Assembly: GCA_021730985.1 (NCBI GenBank)
Contig: JAKFYI010000014.1
Span: 62,001-126,000, forward strand
DNA from: Hyphomicrobiales bacterium
GTDB taxonomy: Bacteria; Pseudomonadota; Alphaproteobacteria; Rhizobiales; Xanthobacteraceae
Direction: 5' to 3'
DNA: 64,000 nt
How positions within the stretch are numbered: the stretch's first letter is position 1; every line of letters begins with the position of its first letter. Below, piece by piece: positions 18,384 through 26,258 of this stretch. Under the pieces are notes generated by a model. It worked only from the letters and a program-made list of their open reading frames with translations. It ran no database searches and was not told where the DNA came from. A program made the translations under genes and the position numbers.

Positions 18384-19565
18384 ATGCCAAGTTCTGATCA
18401 AGAACAAAAACTTCTCGATCTAATGGTTGATCTCGAAAGGTTTTCTCGCGAGGTCAATTTTCCGTCTGGCATCAACATTTTTGAGGCTGCGGGAATGCAT
18501 CTACAAGAGATTCGACACTCAAATTTCTTGGCGTTCCTCCTGCGCCCGCAGGAAGCACATGGCTTAGGTGCTGAGTTTTTCAGGCGCTTAGTACTGAAGG
18601 CAATAGACGCAAGTTCGCTTGATCCGCCACCTGTTAAGCCCATAACTGCGGCGTTGGCAGATTTTTCCGATGTCTTGGTTTCGAGGGAACACCGCAACAT
18701 CGACATACTTATTGAATCTAAGGGGAATAACATAGTTGTTGTGATCGAAAACAAGATTGAGTCGTCTGAGAGTGAAAATCAACTTTCGAAATACGAGGCG
18801 ATAGTCAATTCCGAATTTCCAGACGCGCAAAAGCTATTTGTTTTTCTCACTAAGGGTGGCGACCCACCATCGAATTTATTGTGGTCGGCAATAGACTATT
18901 CCGACGTGGTGGAATCGTTACAAGAAGCCAAGTTCTACCCGCAGTCGAACATAACTAATGAAGCTAAAGTGTTGGTCGATCACTACATAGCTTTGATTAG
19001 GAGGAATATCGTGCCGGACGAAGCGTTGGTCGAGCAATGTCGAAAGCTATATCTCAAGCACAAGAGCGCACTTGACCTTGTATTCAGATATGGAGAGGTG
19101 AACGCATTTGGCGCGGCGACAAATCAATTTTTCGATAGGCACAGTGAGCTTAAGCGGCTGTCTAGCAGCAATAGTCGAGCAACCTTTCTGCCGCTCACTT
19201 TGTTAGATGCCATACCGGAAATTGAGGGGACAAATTGGCAGGGGCAATCTCGCCCAGTCCTTTATTGGTTCAATCTGCAGCCCGGCAAGCTTGGCCTCGT
19301 TCTGGAGGTCGGCCCTTTGTTAAGCCCTGCGTTCAGCCGCGAAACGCTCGTCAAGATGCTACTAAAGCATTTTAAGACCAACACAAAAATTTATCCTACC
19401 TACACACGAGTTTACAGTGTGTACCAAAAGCTCAAGGATGAACAAGTCAGTGACCCCGAAGAACTTTTAAGGGTCATGAACGAACTATATGACAGTGTGG
19501 TCACCAGACATTTGGCGGCCGTCGAAGAAATTACGCGCGCTTTCTTTTTTCAGAAGGTATCATGA
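18384..19565 (+). CDS. PD-(D/E)XK nuclease-family protein
   Basis: A 393-residue protein, clearly AT-richer than its neighbours with different codon use, which suggests recent transfer. The region 'RNIDILIESKGNNIVVVIEN' followed by K matches the PD-(D/E)XK core (Asp, then Glu-x-Lys), with a following 'SENQLSKYEAIV' helix as in the PDDEXK_4 family. The N-terminus 'IRHSNFLAFLLRP' is also family-typical. Members are predicted nucleases, often near defence or mobile genes. No partner methylase or helicase is present here. Its target and role are unknown. Confidence 0.78.
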   Translation: MPSSDQEQKLLDLMVDLERFSREVNFPSGINIFEAAGMHLQEIRHSNFLAFLLRPQEAHGLGAEFFRRLVLKAIDASSLDPPPVKPITAALADFSDVLVSREHRNIDILIESKGNNIVVVIENKIESSESENQLSKYEAIVNSEFPDAQKLFVFLTKGGDPPSNLLWSAIDYSDVVESLQEAKFYPQSNITNEAKVLVDHYIALIRRNIVPDEALVEQCRKLYLKHKSALDLVFRYGEVNAFGAATNQFFDRHSELKRLSSSNSRATFLPLTLLDAIPEIEGTNWQGQSRPVLYWFNLQPGKLGLVLEVGPLLSPAFSRETLVKMLLKHFKTNTKIYPTYTRVYSVYQKLKDEQVSDPEELLRVMNELYDSVVTRHLAAVEEITRAFFFQKVS

Positions 19566-19594
19566 AGTGCGGCTTCGAAAGCGTAGCCAGTAGA

Positions 19595-19618
19595 GCGGAT
19601 TAGCGTAGCGTAATCCGC
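19595..19618. repeat. GCGGATTA...TAATCCGC palindrome
   Basis: Downstream of the nuclease-like gene is GCGGATTA-GCGTAGCG-TAATCCGC, a perfect 8-bp inverted repeat, followed by GC-rich 'GCGCAGCGCACTTCGCG' sequence. It resembles a class of dispersed repeats ('seen in many genomes' from memory). It could mark the edge of the inserted nuclease gene or end its transcript. Confidence 0.5.
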
Positions 19619-19690
19619 CAGTTTTGTTTGGCGCAGCGCACTTCGCGATTGCGCCCTACGGCGGAGAACTAGGTATGCGGCCCCGCCAAC

Positions 19691-20095
19691 TCACAGCGCC
19701 CTGATCTCAATCCCCTTCACCCGCTTTCCGATCGCGATCAGCCGCTTGTCGGCGCTAACCAGCGGCGCGCGCTCACGCTGGGCAAGCGCCAAGTAGAAGC
19801 AGTCGTAGATCGGATGCTTGAGGTCGATGGAAAGCTGCAGCGCATCCCCGGCGAGGTCTTGCAGCGGGATGAGCCGCGAAAAATGCGTCGTCGCCACCTC
19901 GAGCATGCGCCGCGTGTCCGGCTTCGCAAAGTCGCCGCGCCCAGCGCTTTTCCAGAGAGCGTTTCCGATTTCCGCGACGATCAGCGACGGCGCAATGAGG
20001 TCGGGGTCTTGAACGCGAAGGGCGACAGCCTTGTCGGACTGAGCTTCCGGTAAGATCCACTTGGCCGCGACGCTGGCGTCGATGACGAGCGTCAC
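19691..20095 (-). CDS. vapC: VapC-type PIN-domain toxin
   Basis: A 134-residue PIN-domain RNase. The acidic active-site residues are visible: Asp in 'VIDASVAAKW', Glu in 'LIVAEIGNALW', Asp in 'PIYDCFYLAL' and Asp in 'SADKRL'. VapC toxins cleave tRNA or rRNA and are held inactive by the cognate antitoxin. It overlaps the antitoxin gene by four bases (ATGA), the usual arrangement. All key residues are present, so the toxin looks intact. Confidence 0.92.
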   Translation of the reverse strand: MTLVIDASVAAKWILPEAQSDKAVALRVQDPDLIAPSLIVAEIGNALWKSAGRGDFAKPDTRRMLEVATTHFSRLIPLQDLAGDALQLSIDLKHPIYDCFYLALAQRERAPLVSADKRLIAIGKRVKGIEIRAL

Positions 20096-20334
20096 CGATA
20101 GCGCCCTTTGTTATCCCGAAACTCTCGAATGTCGGCAGTCGAGTCGCCGGATACCTTGCCGATCTTCGCTCTGATGCGGTCGGCCTCCGCCCAGATTTCC
20201 TCTTTGCCGGGCTTGGTGGCCGCGGCGAGCGCTTCGCGGGCAATTTCGTTCACGGACTTGCCTGCGGCCTTGGCCTTCAGCTTCAACCACTCGGCGGTTT
20301 GTTCATCGACGTTGCGGACCAGGATGTTGACCAT
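20092..20334 (-). CDS. vapB: VapB/FitA-type ribbon-helix-helix antitoxin
   Basis: An 80-residue protein. The N-terminus 'VNILVRNVDEQTAEWLKLKA' and 'KSVNEIAREALAAA' form a ribbon-helix-helix of the FitA type. The rest is a helical toxin-binding tail ending in 'REFRDNKGRYR', whose arginine could block the VapC active site as in known FitAB/VapBC complexes. A palindrome 14 bp upstream is the likely operator, implying autoregulation. Confidence 0.9.
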   Translation of the reverse strand: MVNILVRNVDEQTAEWLKLKAKAAGKSVNEIAREALAAATKPGKEEIWAEADRIRAKIGKVSGDSTADIREFRDNKGRYR

Positions 20335-20347
20335 GTCGCGACTCCAA

Positions 20348-20368
20348 ATGATATCATCACGATATCAT
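20348..20368. promoter_or_regulatory. Probable VapB operator palindrome
   Basis: ATGATATC-ATCAC-GATATCAT is a perfect 8-bp inverted repeat with a 5-bp spacer, just upstream of the vapB start at 20334. Its position and symmetry match the operators that FitA/VapB dimers bind. The AT-rich arms also fall where a promoter would be expected. Binding is inferred. Confidence 0.75.
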
Positions 20369-20393
20369 TGTCTGGCCGGGGTTTCAAGGCGTC

Positions 20394-20477
20394 GTAGGAT
20401 GGGTTGAGCGCAGCGAAACCCATCATCTCGGTGCGAGACGAGACTCGGCGGGTTTCGCTGCGCTCAACCCACCCTAC
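20394..20477. repeat. Long inverted repeat GTAGGnTGGGTTGAGCGCAGCG
   Basis: A left arm GTAGGATGGGTTGAGCGCAG (20394 on) pairs with the right arm TTTCGCTGCGCTCAACCC followed by ACCCTAC (to 20477), with 28 bases between the arms. The arms match over about 27 bp with one or two mismatches. The right arm overlaps the 3' end of the monooxygenase gene. It looks like a dispersed intergenic repeat and could also end transcription from both sides. Confidence 0.65.
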
Positions 20478-21781
20478 AAACCCGGCACCGGCTCGCTCAC
20501 CGCCCGCGCCGTTGCTCCTTCCTCAATCGTCCGCTCCGCCGTGTTCAGCGCCTCGATCGCAAATCCCGCGGCGGCCTTGTAGCCCGCCATGAACGCCATG
20601 CGCTCCGTCTCCGGGATCACGTCGTCGATGTTGTCGAAGGTGCCGCCGCAACGCTCATCGACCAGATTGAGCAGCCCGAACGGCCCCGCGCCGCGGTTGC
20701 GCAGCACCACCTGCGAGATCGGCACGCACAGCTTGGCGTCGTAGGCGGCCAGCGCCTGCGGCGTCACGCCATGCTCGACCATGCAGGCGCCGAGAATGCG
20801 CGCATCGACGATCGCCTGGCTGCCGCCGTTGGAGCCGGTCGGATACATCGGGTGCGCGGCATCGCCGAGCAGCGTCACCGGGCCGTCCTGCCAGGTCGGG
20901 ATGGGATCGCGGTCGATCATCGGATTTTCGAACACGCTGTCGGCTTGGCCGATCAGCGCCGGCACATCGAGCCAGTCCCAGACCCAGCCGTCGAAGTGGT
21001 GCGCGAACTCCGAAATCGGCACTTGGCGGAACCAGCCGCTCTGCTTCCAGCCTTCGGTGTTGTCCGCCGTCACCTCGGCGATCCAGTTGATCATGGAGAG
21101 GCCGGTGCGCGGATCGGGCTGCGAGATCGGGTAGAACACCATGCGGTGGCGATGGGTGCCGAGGCCGACGAACGAGGCGCCGGTGCGGATCGGCTTCTGC
21201 CAAGTGGTGCCGCGCCACATGATCGCGCCGCCCCAGTGGATCGGCGGCTGCGCGGGGTGCATCTGCGCGCGCACCGCCGAGTGGATGCCGTCGGCGCCGA
21301 TCAGCAGCCTGCCGTTGTGCTCGGATGTGGAGCCGCCGGCGTGCGCGACCAGCACGCTGACGCCGGTGGCGTTCTTGCGGTAGCCGGTGACGCGGCAGCC
21401 GAGACGCACCGCATGGGGCCCGATCCGCTCTACCACGTTGTCGTGCAGCATCATGTGGAGTTGGCCGCGATGGACCGCGTATTGCGGCCAGTTGTAACCG
21501 GCGAGCAGGCCGCGCGGCTCGGAATAGATGTCGTTGCCGTTCAGTCCGACCAGCGCCCATTCTTTGGCGGGCAGGCCGATGGCGTCGAGGTCGCTTTGCG
21601 TGATGCCGAGATCGTAAAGCTCGCGCACCGCGTTGGGCTGCAGATTGATGCCGACCCCGAGCGGGCGCATCTCGCGTGCGGACTCGAACACGATGCAGGG
21701 CACACCGATCTGGTGAAGGGTCAGGGCGGTTGCGAGTCCGCCGATGCCGCCGCCAGCAATAATGACTAGGTCGCTTGTCAC
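20474..21781 (-). CDS. FAD-dependent monooxygenase (aromatic hydroxylase family)
   Basis: A 435-residue flavoprotein. The GTG at 21781 is chosen over the track's upstream start because the FAD motif follows at once ('LVIIAGGGIGGLATALTL'), as in family members. Further motifs are 'LLIGADGIHSAVRAQM' and 'LLGDAAHPMYPTGSNGGSQ', the DG and GD fingerprints of class A flavin hydroxylases. It should use NAD(P)H and O2 to hydroxylate an aromatic or similar substrate, which is not known. No ring-cleavage genes are adjacent. Confidence 0.85.
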   Translation of the reverse strand: MTSDLVIIAGGGIGGLATALTLHQIGVPCIVFESAREMRPLGVGINLQPNAVRELYDLGITQSDLDAIGLPAKEWALVGLNGNDIYSEPRGLLAGYNWPQYAVHRGQLHMMLHDNVVERIGPHAVRLGCRVTGYRKNATGVSVLVAHAGGSTSEHNGRLLIGADGIHSAVRAQMHPAQPPIHWGGAIMWRGTTWQKPIRTGASFVGLGTHRHRMVFYPISQPDPRTGLSMINWIAEVTADNTEGWKQSGWFRQVPISEFAHHFDGWVWDWLDVPALIGQADSVFENPMIDRDPIPTWQDGPVTLLGDAAHPMYPTGSNGGSQAIVDARILGACMVEHGVTPQALAAYDAKLCVPISQVVLRNRGAGPFGLLNLVDERCGGTFDNIDDVIPETERMAFMAGYKAAAGFAIEALNTAERTIEEGATARAVSEPVPGL

Positions 21782-21949
21782 ACGCTCGATCCCACGGCGA
21801 TGAACGCCATTATGGCGCGGGGACGCCCGCCGACAAGCCGGAACCCGGCCGCTTCCAGAATGCCAGCAGGCGGGTGCAAGACCGGCGGAATCGTGTAATG
21901 CAGTCCCCGCGCCATTTGGTATCATCCAAACCCACTAGGAGGGCGAGAG

Positions 21950-22408
21950 ATGCGGAATTTCACACGCCGGGATACATTGGCCGGGCTGGCGATCGCTGCG
22001 GCCAGCGGCGCCGTCATTCAACCCACCACAGCAAGAGCCCAAACCGCCGGACGAAAACCCATGACAACCGCATCAGGCCTCCAGATCATCGACACCCAAG
22101 CCGGCACCGGCGCATCGCCGCAGAGCGGCCAGATTTGCGTCATGCACTACACCGGCTGGCTTTACGAGAATGGCGCCAAGGGCAAGAAGTTCGACTCATC
22201 GGTCGATCGCGGCCAGCCGTTCGAGTTTCCGATCGGCGCGGGGCGCGTCATCAAGGGCTGGGACGAGGGCGTCGCCTCCATGAAGGTCGGCGGCAAGCGC
22301 ACGCTCATCATCCCGGCCGAACTCGGCTATGGCGCGCGCGGCGCGGGCGGCGTCATCCCGCCGAACGCGACGCTGATGTTCGATGTCGAGCTGCTCGGCG
22401 TGAAGTAG
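21950..22408 (+). CDS. Exported FKBP-type peptidyl-prolyl isomerase
   Basis: A 152-residue protein. The N-terminus 'FTRRDTLAGLAIAAASG' has a twin-arginine-like motif and a hydrophobic stretch, so Tat export is likely. The FKBP domain covers residues about 45-150: 'VMHYTGWLYENG', 'KKFDSSVDRG', 'PFEFPIGAGRVIKGWDEGV' and 'IIPAELGYGARGAGGVIPPN'. It catalyses proline isomerisation during folding in the envelope. AGGAGGG precedes the ATG. Confidence 0.92.
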   Translation: MRNFTRRDTLAGLAIAAASGAVIQPTTARAQTAGRKPMTTASGLQIIDTQAGTGASPQSGQICVMHYTGWLYENGAKGKKFDSSVDRGQPFEFPIGAGRVIKGWDEGVASMKVGGKRTLIIPAELGYGARGAGGVIPPNATLMFDVELLGVK

Positions 22409-22416
22409 CGGGACCG

Positions 22417-23298
22417 CTACTCCGTCTTGTTTGGAAAATCGCGGTCCGTTTCAACGCTGCGCAGATGCCTCAGCCGGCCGTTCTGCAACACGTAGAAGTG
22501 CCTTCCGAGGATGCCGCGCTCGTTGCGCGCGCCGGAGAGCACGACCAGCCTGCTGTTAAGCCGCACGTCAACCGGCTCGAAGCCATCCGGCACGTCGTCC
22601 CAGCCCGACATGTAGGGCAGCATGATCACGCGGCCGGTCGCAGCGTTCATCAGCGCGCTACCGATGCATGTGGTGCCGCACGGCCACGTCAGGCGGATGT
22701 AGCGGCCCGCCGCATCCGGCTTGGCGCCGTGTGAGAACGAGTCGGTGAGGCGCAGTCGTATTTCCTCGTGCAGCCCCCGGGGCGCCTTCATCCGCGCGAC
22801 GCGGCCGTGATCGTGATAGGGAATGCCGGCCGGATATTCGTCAAACCGCGGAAGCTTGCCGGTGTAGGGCGGCGCCGGCGGCTTGCCCCGGCAGGCCAGC
22901 GTCCATTCGCCCTCGAGCGGGCCGCCGGTGCTGCGCAGGACATCCGGCAGCGCCATCTGGCCGACGCGCTGCCACACGATCTTGGCCTTCAGTTCGCGCA
23001 AATCGCTCACCGATCCCCAGTTCGGGCCGGACGTGCCGGGAATTTCCGTAAACGTCAGGTGACGGGCGGCGGCGCCTTCCTCGCCCTTCCAGACATGCAC
23101 GACATACGGGAGCCGGCCGCGATCGGTGCGCTCCATCCATCGGCCGGAGCCGTATGCGCTGACGACGAGTGTGCGCTTGTCGGCGCTCTCAAGCCGGGCC
23201 AGCGCGCCGTCGCATTCCGAAGCCGCTGCGGCTGGCATCGCGCTGAGCACCAGCGCACAGAGCGACGCGCGCGCTCTTATCGAAGTCGATGTCGTCAC
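22417..23298 (-). CDS. Exported protein, unknown family, related to the gene at 30387-30911
   Basis: A 293-residue protein. The track start (TTG at 23340) lies inside a rho-independent terminator, so the GTG at 23298 is preferred; it gives a signal peptide 'LCALVLSAMPAAAASE'. The C-terminal half holds a domain with 'LTWPCGTTCIGSALMNAATG' and 'RLNSRLVVLSGARNERG', then 'FYVLQNGRLRHL'. The same order occurs in the protein at 30387-30911 ('LSCGKNCSAIEYLDTQTG', 'RRASRLIVFAG', 'FFLFDNGKLKRL'). Function is unknown. Confidence 0.7.
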   Translation of the reverse strand: MTTSTSIRARASLCALVLSAMPAAAASECDGALARLESADKRTLVVSAYGSGRWMERTDRGRLPYVVHVWKGEEGAAARHLTFTEIPGTSGPNWGSVSDLRELKAKIVWQRVGQMALPDVLRSTGGPLEGEWTLACRGKPPAPPYTGKLPRFDEYPAGIPYHDHGRVARMKAPRGLHEEIRLRLTDSFSHGAKPDAAGRYIRLTWPCGTTCIGSALMNAATGRVIMLPYMSGWDDVPDGFEPVDVRLNSRLVVLSGARNERGILGRHFYVLQNGRLRHLRSVETDRDFPNKTE

Positions 23299-23315
23299 GC
23301 AGAATCTTATAGCGC

Positions 23316-23354
23316 AAAGAAAAGCCGGCGGGATGCGCAAGGCGTCCCGCCGGC
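23316..23354 (-). terminator. Rho-independent terminator of the DUF3597 gene
   Basis: On the minus strand, GCCGGCGGGA and TCCCGCCGGC form a 10-bp GC stem around an 11-base loop, followed by TTTTCTTT. It lies directly after the stop at 23373. Confidence 0.88.
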
Positions 23355-23372
23355 TGGATGGATATGGTTCGC

Positions 23373-23756
23373 TCAGTCCTTCAGATCGGCGGGCACCTTG
23401 CCGCCGTTCTCGGCGAGCTTCTTCATCACCGCCTTGTGCAGCCAGATGTTCATCTCGGCCGAGCCGTTGAGTTCGCCCTTATAGCCGAGTTCCTGGGCGA
23501 GCTGCTTGCGCGCGGTAAGACTGCTATCGAGATCGAGCACCTTCATCAGATCGACGATCGATTTGCGCCAATCGAGCTTTTCTTTCTTGGTGGCGGCGAT
23601 GCCGGCCACCACGGCTTCGACATCGACGGGCGGCCCTGCGGGCGCGCCTGCCGCCGGTGCGGTCGGGGGCGACGCCGTGGTGCCCGCGGCCGGTGCGGCG
23701 CCTTCCGCTTTTGCTTTGCCGAAAATGGCGCTCATGATGGTGCCGAAAATGCTCAT
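23373..23756 (-). CDS. DUF3597-family protein
   Basis: A 127-residue protein from ATG 23756 with GGGAGA upstream; the longer track start at 23987 is not supported. The N-terminus 'MSIFGTIMSAIFGKA' is amphipathic, followed by an Ala/Pro-rich linker and the DUF3597 core 'KLDWRKSIVDLMKVLDLDSS', 'RKQLAQELGYKGELNGSAEM' and 'WLHKAVMKKLAENGG'. The family is small, helical and of unknown function. A terminator follows the stop. Confidence 0.88.
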   Translation of the reverse strand: MSIFGTIMSAIFGKAKAEGAAPAAGTTASPPTAPAAGAPAGPPVDVEAVVAGIAATKKEKLDWRKSIVDLMKVLDLDSSLTARKQLAQELGYKGELNGSAEMNIWLHKAVMKKLAENGGKVPADLKD

Positions 23757-23975
23757 GCAAAATCTCCCGTTGGTGAGGTGGCCGGACACATCAAGGTAAG
23801 GGCAAAGGTCCGGCAAAGTCAGGCCCCCCGCGCCGGAAAGATTAGCCTGGGCGCCTACCGGGTTACCGGCCGAGGTCGTGCGGCTGTCATCTGGAATCCA
23901 CCCGTGGGGCGGCACGAAGTTGCCGAACATTCGCCGCCCTGGCCGCGTTGTGTAAGCCCGGCGCAAAGCGCTACA

Positions 23976-24311
23976 ATGAAATTTCACCGATATACGGGCT
24001 CAGCCGCGATGGCGCGATTTGGAATTCCCCGCCGGACCTTCGGCGTGAACGACAACGAGAAGACCCTGGTCAATTGGCGCCGCGGCTTGTTCCGGATCTG
24101 GGTTCTGATCTCTGTGGCCTGGCTGATGGGCTGGATGGTCTACCTGATCATGCAGGGCGTGCAGGGCCAGATCGCCACGCTGGGCGATTTCCTGGAAATC
24201 CCGGTGCTGTTGTTCGGCCCGCCGGTGGCGCTGCTGTTTTTCGGCGTTGCCGCCGGATGGGCGTTCCGCGGTTTCCGCATTGAGGATCGCCCCGCGGGCC
24301 CGCCGGCCTGA
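23976..24311 (+). CDS. Small membrane protein, two helices
   Basis: A 111-residue protein from ATG 23976, or 100 residues from ATG 24009; neither has a convincing ribosome site. It has two hydrophobic segments ('WVLISVAWLMGWMVYLIM' and 'LEIPVLLFGPPVALLFFGVA'), a basic N-terminus and an acidic/Pro tail. The family is not recognised. It is transcribed divergently from the DUF3597 gene and converges with the SDR gene. Confidence 0.6.
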   Translation: MKFHRYTGSAAMARFGIPRRTFGVNDNEKTLVNWRRGLFRIWVLISVAWLMGWMVYLIMQGVQGQIATLGDFLEIPVLLFGPPVALLFFGVAAGWAFRGFRIEDRPAGPPA

Positions 24312-24326
24312 CCGGACGGAAGCAGG

Positions 24327-25097
24327 CTAACGCCAGCCGCCGCCGCCGTTCACGTACACCGTATCTGCTGTCATAAACTCGCAGGCGTCCGAGCACATGA
24401 ACAGCACCAGTTCGGCGATCTCGCCGGCTTCGCCGAACCGCCCCATCGGCACGTCCTCGAGGAATTTCTTGGCAAGCTCCGGCGATGTCGCGGCCGCATC
24501 CTGGAACGGCGTGCGCACCGGCCCCGGCGAGATCGACAGCGCGCGAATGCCCTGCGAGGCGAACTCGCGGGCGACGCCCATCGTCATGGTCACGACCGCG
24601 CCCTTTGCCGCTGCATAGTGGATCGACGAGCCCGGCCCGCCGCGCCGGTGCGCCATGCTGCCGACGTTGACGATCACGCCGAATTTGTTCTCCAGCATGT
24701 GTGGCAGGACCGCCTGCATGCCGTACAGGGTGCCCTTCACGTTGAGGTCGAAGGTCTTCTCGACCAGGTCGTCGTCGATCTCGAGAAACTTGGAACGGCG
24801 GATCGCGGCCCCCGCCGAATTGAAGAGAAAATGCACGGTGCCGAACGCGCCGATCGCGCGCTTGACTGTATCGTCCACCTGCGCACGCTTGGTCACATCC
24901 AGCTTAATCGCCAGCGCCTGGCTGCCCTTGGCGTTGACCAGAGCTGCGGTTTCCTTGGCCCCCGCCTCGTTGAGGTCGGCGCAGACCACGTTGGCGCCCT
25001 CGCGCGCGAAAATCAGCGCGGCGGCGCGGCCGATGCCGCTGGCGGCGCCGGTGATGACGATGGTCTTGCCTTGAAAGTAGTCCGGCGTCTTCGGCAC
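24327..25097 (-). CDS. SDR-family oxidoreductase
   Basis: A 256-residue classical short-chain dehydrogenase. The cofactor motif is 'TGAASGIGRAAAL'; Asp in 'VVCADLNEAG' favours NAD(H). Other motifs are 'FNSAG', the catalytic Ser in 'VNVGSMAHRRG' and 'YAAAK' with Tyr/Lys. After the active site comes 'SISPGPVRTPF', and it ends 'VNGGGGWR'. The substrate is unknown. It stands alone and converges with the small membrane-protein gene. Confidence 0.92.
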   Translation of the reverse strand: MPKTPDYFQGKTIVITGAASGIGRAAALIFAREGANVVCADLNEAGAKETAALVNAKGSQALAIKLDVTKRAQVDDTVKRAIGAFGTVHFLFNSAGAAIRRSKFLEIDDDLVEKTFDLNVKGTLYGMQAVLPHMLENKFGVIVNVGSMAHRRGGPGSSIHYAAAKGAVVTMTMGVAREFASQGIRALSISPGPVRTPFQDAAATSPELAKKFLEDVPMGRFGEAGEIAELVLFMCSDACEFMTADTVYVNGGGGWR

Positions 25098-25137
25098 GGC
25101 GACCTCCCCACATGTTCGTTGGGAGGAGCCTAGCGCG

Positions 25138-25710
25138 CTATTCCTTCACCCGCACCTTGGTGGCGATCGGGCCGGTATCGCCCACCGCCTCGATGTAATG
25201 CACCTCGCGACCGCGCTTGAGACTGTCGAAATCGCCGGACAGAATACTGTTGCGGTGGAAATAGAGCAGGCCACCCTCCTTGGTCATGAGAAACCCGAAA
25301 TCGCGCTCCGGCGTCATTTCGGCGACCTGGCCGAGAAATTCGTTACTGGCCTCATGGCCGCCCACTGTGGTGCGGTCGTTGCGCTGGTCCTTGAATGCGG
25401 TGAGCTGGCGCTCCGCGATACGAAACGCCTCCTTGATCGCGGTCTGCAGGTCGGGCTGCTGGAACTTGCGCTGCAGATGATCGGGCTCATGCGACACCAC
25501 AATATCCTTGTGGCCCGGCAGGCTGATCTCAATACGAACCACCGGCGGAATGGTGTGGCGGGTGTTGTTGGCGCGCTTCTCCACCCGGACCCGGCAGGTG
25601 ATCATCCGTTCGTAGATGCGCTCCAGTTCGGCCACATGCCCGCGGATAACGTTTTCGGCCCACTCCGATTTGTCGATGTTGTGGAAGGCAATTTCCATCG
25701 GGATTTGCAT
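25138..25710 (-). CDS. HPF/RaiA-like domain fused to a cold-shock domain
   Basis: A 190-residue fusion. Residues 1-110 resemble the ribosome hibernation factor S30AE fold ('MEIAFHNIDKSEWAENVIRG', 'RVRVEKR', 'VRIEISLPGHKDIVVSHEP', 'AIKEAFRIAERQL'). Residues 120-190 look like a cold-shock/OB domain ('GQVAEMTPERDFGFLMTKEG', 'LYFHRNSIL', 'LKRGREVHYIEA'). The usual HPF C-terminal dimerisation domain is absent. It probably binds ribosomes or rRNA under stress. An ATG at 25698 is an alternative start. Confidence 0.82.
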   Translation of the reverse strand: MQIPMEIAFHNIDKSEWAENVIRGHVAELERIYERMITCRVRVEKRANNTRHTIPPVVRIEISLPGHKDIVVSHEPDHLQRKFQQPDLQTAIKEAFRIAERQLTAFKDQRNDRTTVGGHEASNEFLGQVAEMTPERDFGFLMTKEGGLLYFHRNSILSGDFDSLKRGREVHYIEAVGDTGPIATKVRVKE

Positions 25711-25844
25711 GGGTCACCGCTCTTTGGTTGGACCAAGTCAACGCTTGGGACGGCTCATGGTTCGCTCGTGTTGCGCTGCGAAGGCCGTATTCCGGGCCAA
25801 GCCAGCGGGTTAGGATAGTTCAACACTGAATTGGGAGGATCACC

Positions 25845-26249
25845 ATGAAAAGACTCGTTCTTTGCGCCGCTTTCACAGCCATCGCGTTCGCCGTTCCTGC
25901 CACGGCCCAACAGGCGCCGGTGCAGCCCGCGCCGGTGACTCGCACTCCGATCGGCAAGACCGAGGTGCCGGGCTCCAACTACGAAGTCATTACAGCAATG
26001 GTGACGATCCAGCCGGGTTTCAAGGCCGGCCGTCACAACCATCCCGGCACGGTGCAGGCCCAGGTGCTGGAGGGCGAGTTCATGATCCAGTTCGACGGCG
26101 AGCCGGAGAAAATCTTCAAGGCCGGACAATCTCTGGAAGTGCCGAACCAGGCGATCCACAACGAAGGCGCGCTCGGCTCCGTGCCGGCCAAGCTGATCGC
26201 CGTCTATGTGGTCGAAAAGGGCAAGCCGCTGGTTAATCCGATCAAGTAG
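25845..26249 (+). CDS. Exported cupin-domain protein
   Basis: A 134-residue protein with a signal peptide (about 1-22, 'AVPATAQQ') and a single cupin barrel. Motif 1 is 'GFKAGRHNHPGTVQAQVLEG' and motif 2 is 'GQSLEVPNQAIHNEG', with the metal-binding His/Glu residues visible. It is preceded by GGGAGG. The ligand or reaction is unknown. The next gene follows ten bases downstream and may be co-transcribed. Confidence 0.85.
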   Translation: MKRLVLCAAFTAIAFAVPATAQQAPVQPAPVTRTPIGKTEVPGSNYEVITAMVTIQPGFKAGRHNHPGTVQAQVLEGEFMIQFDGEPEKIFKAGQSLEVPNQAIHNEGALGSVPAKLIAVYVVEKGKPLVNPIK

Positions 26250-26258
26250 GCACGCCTG

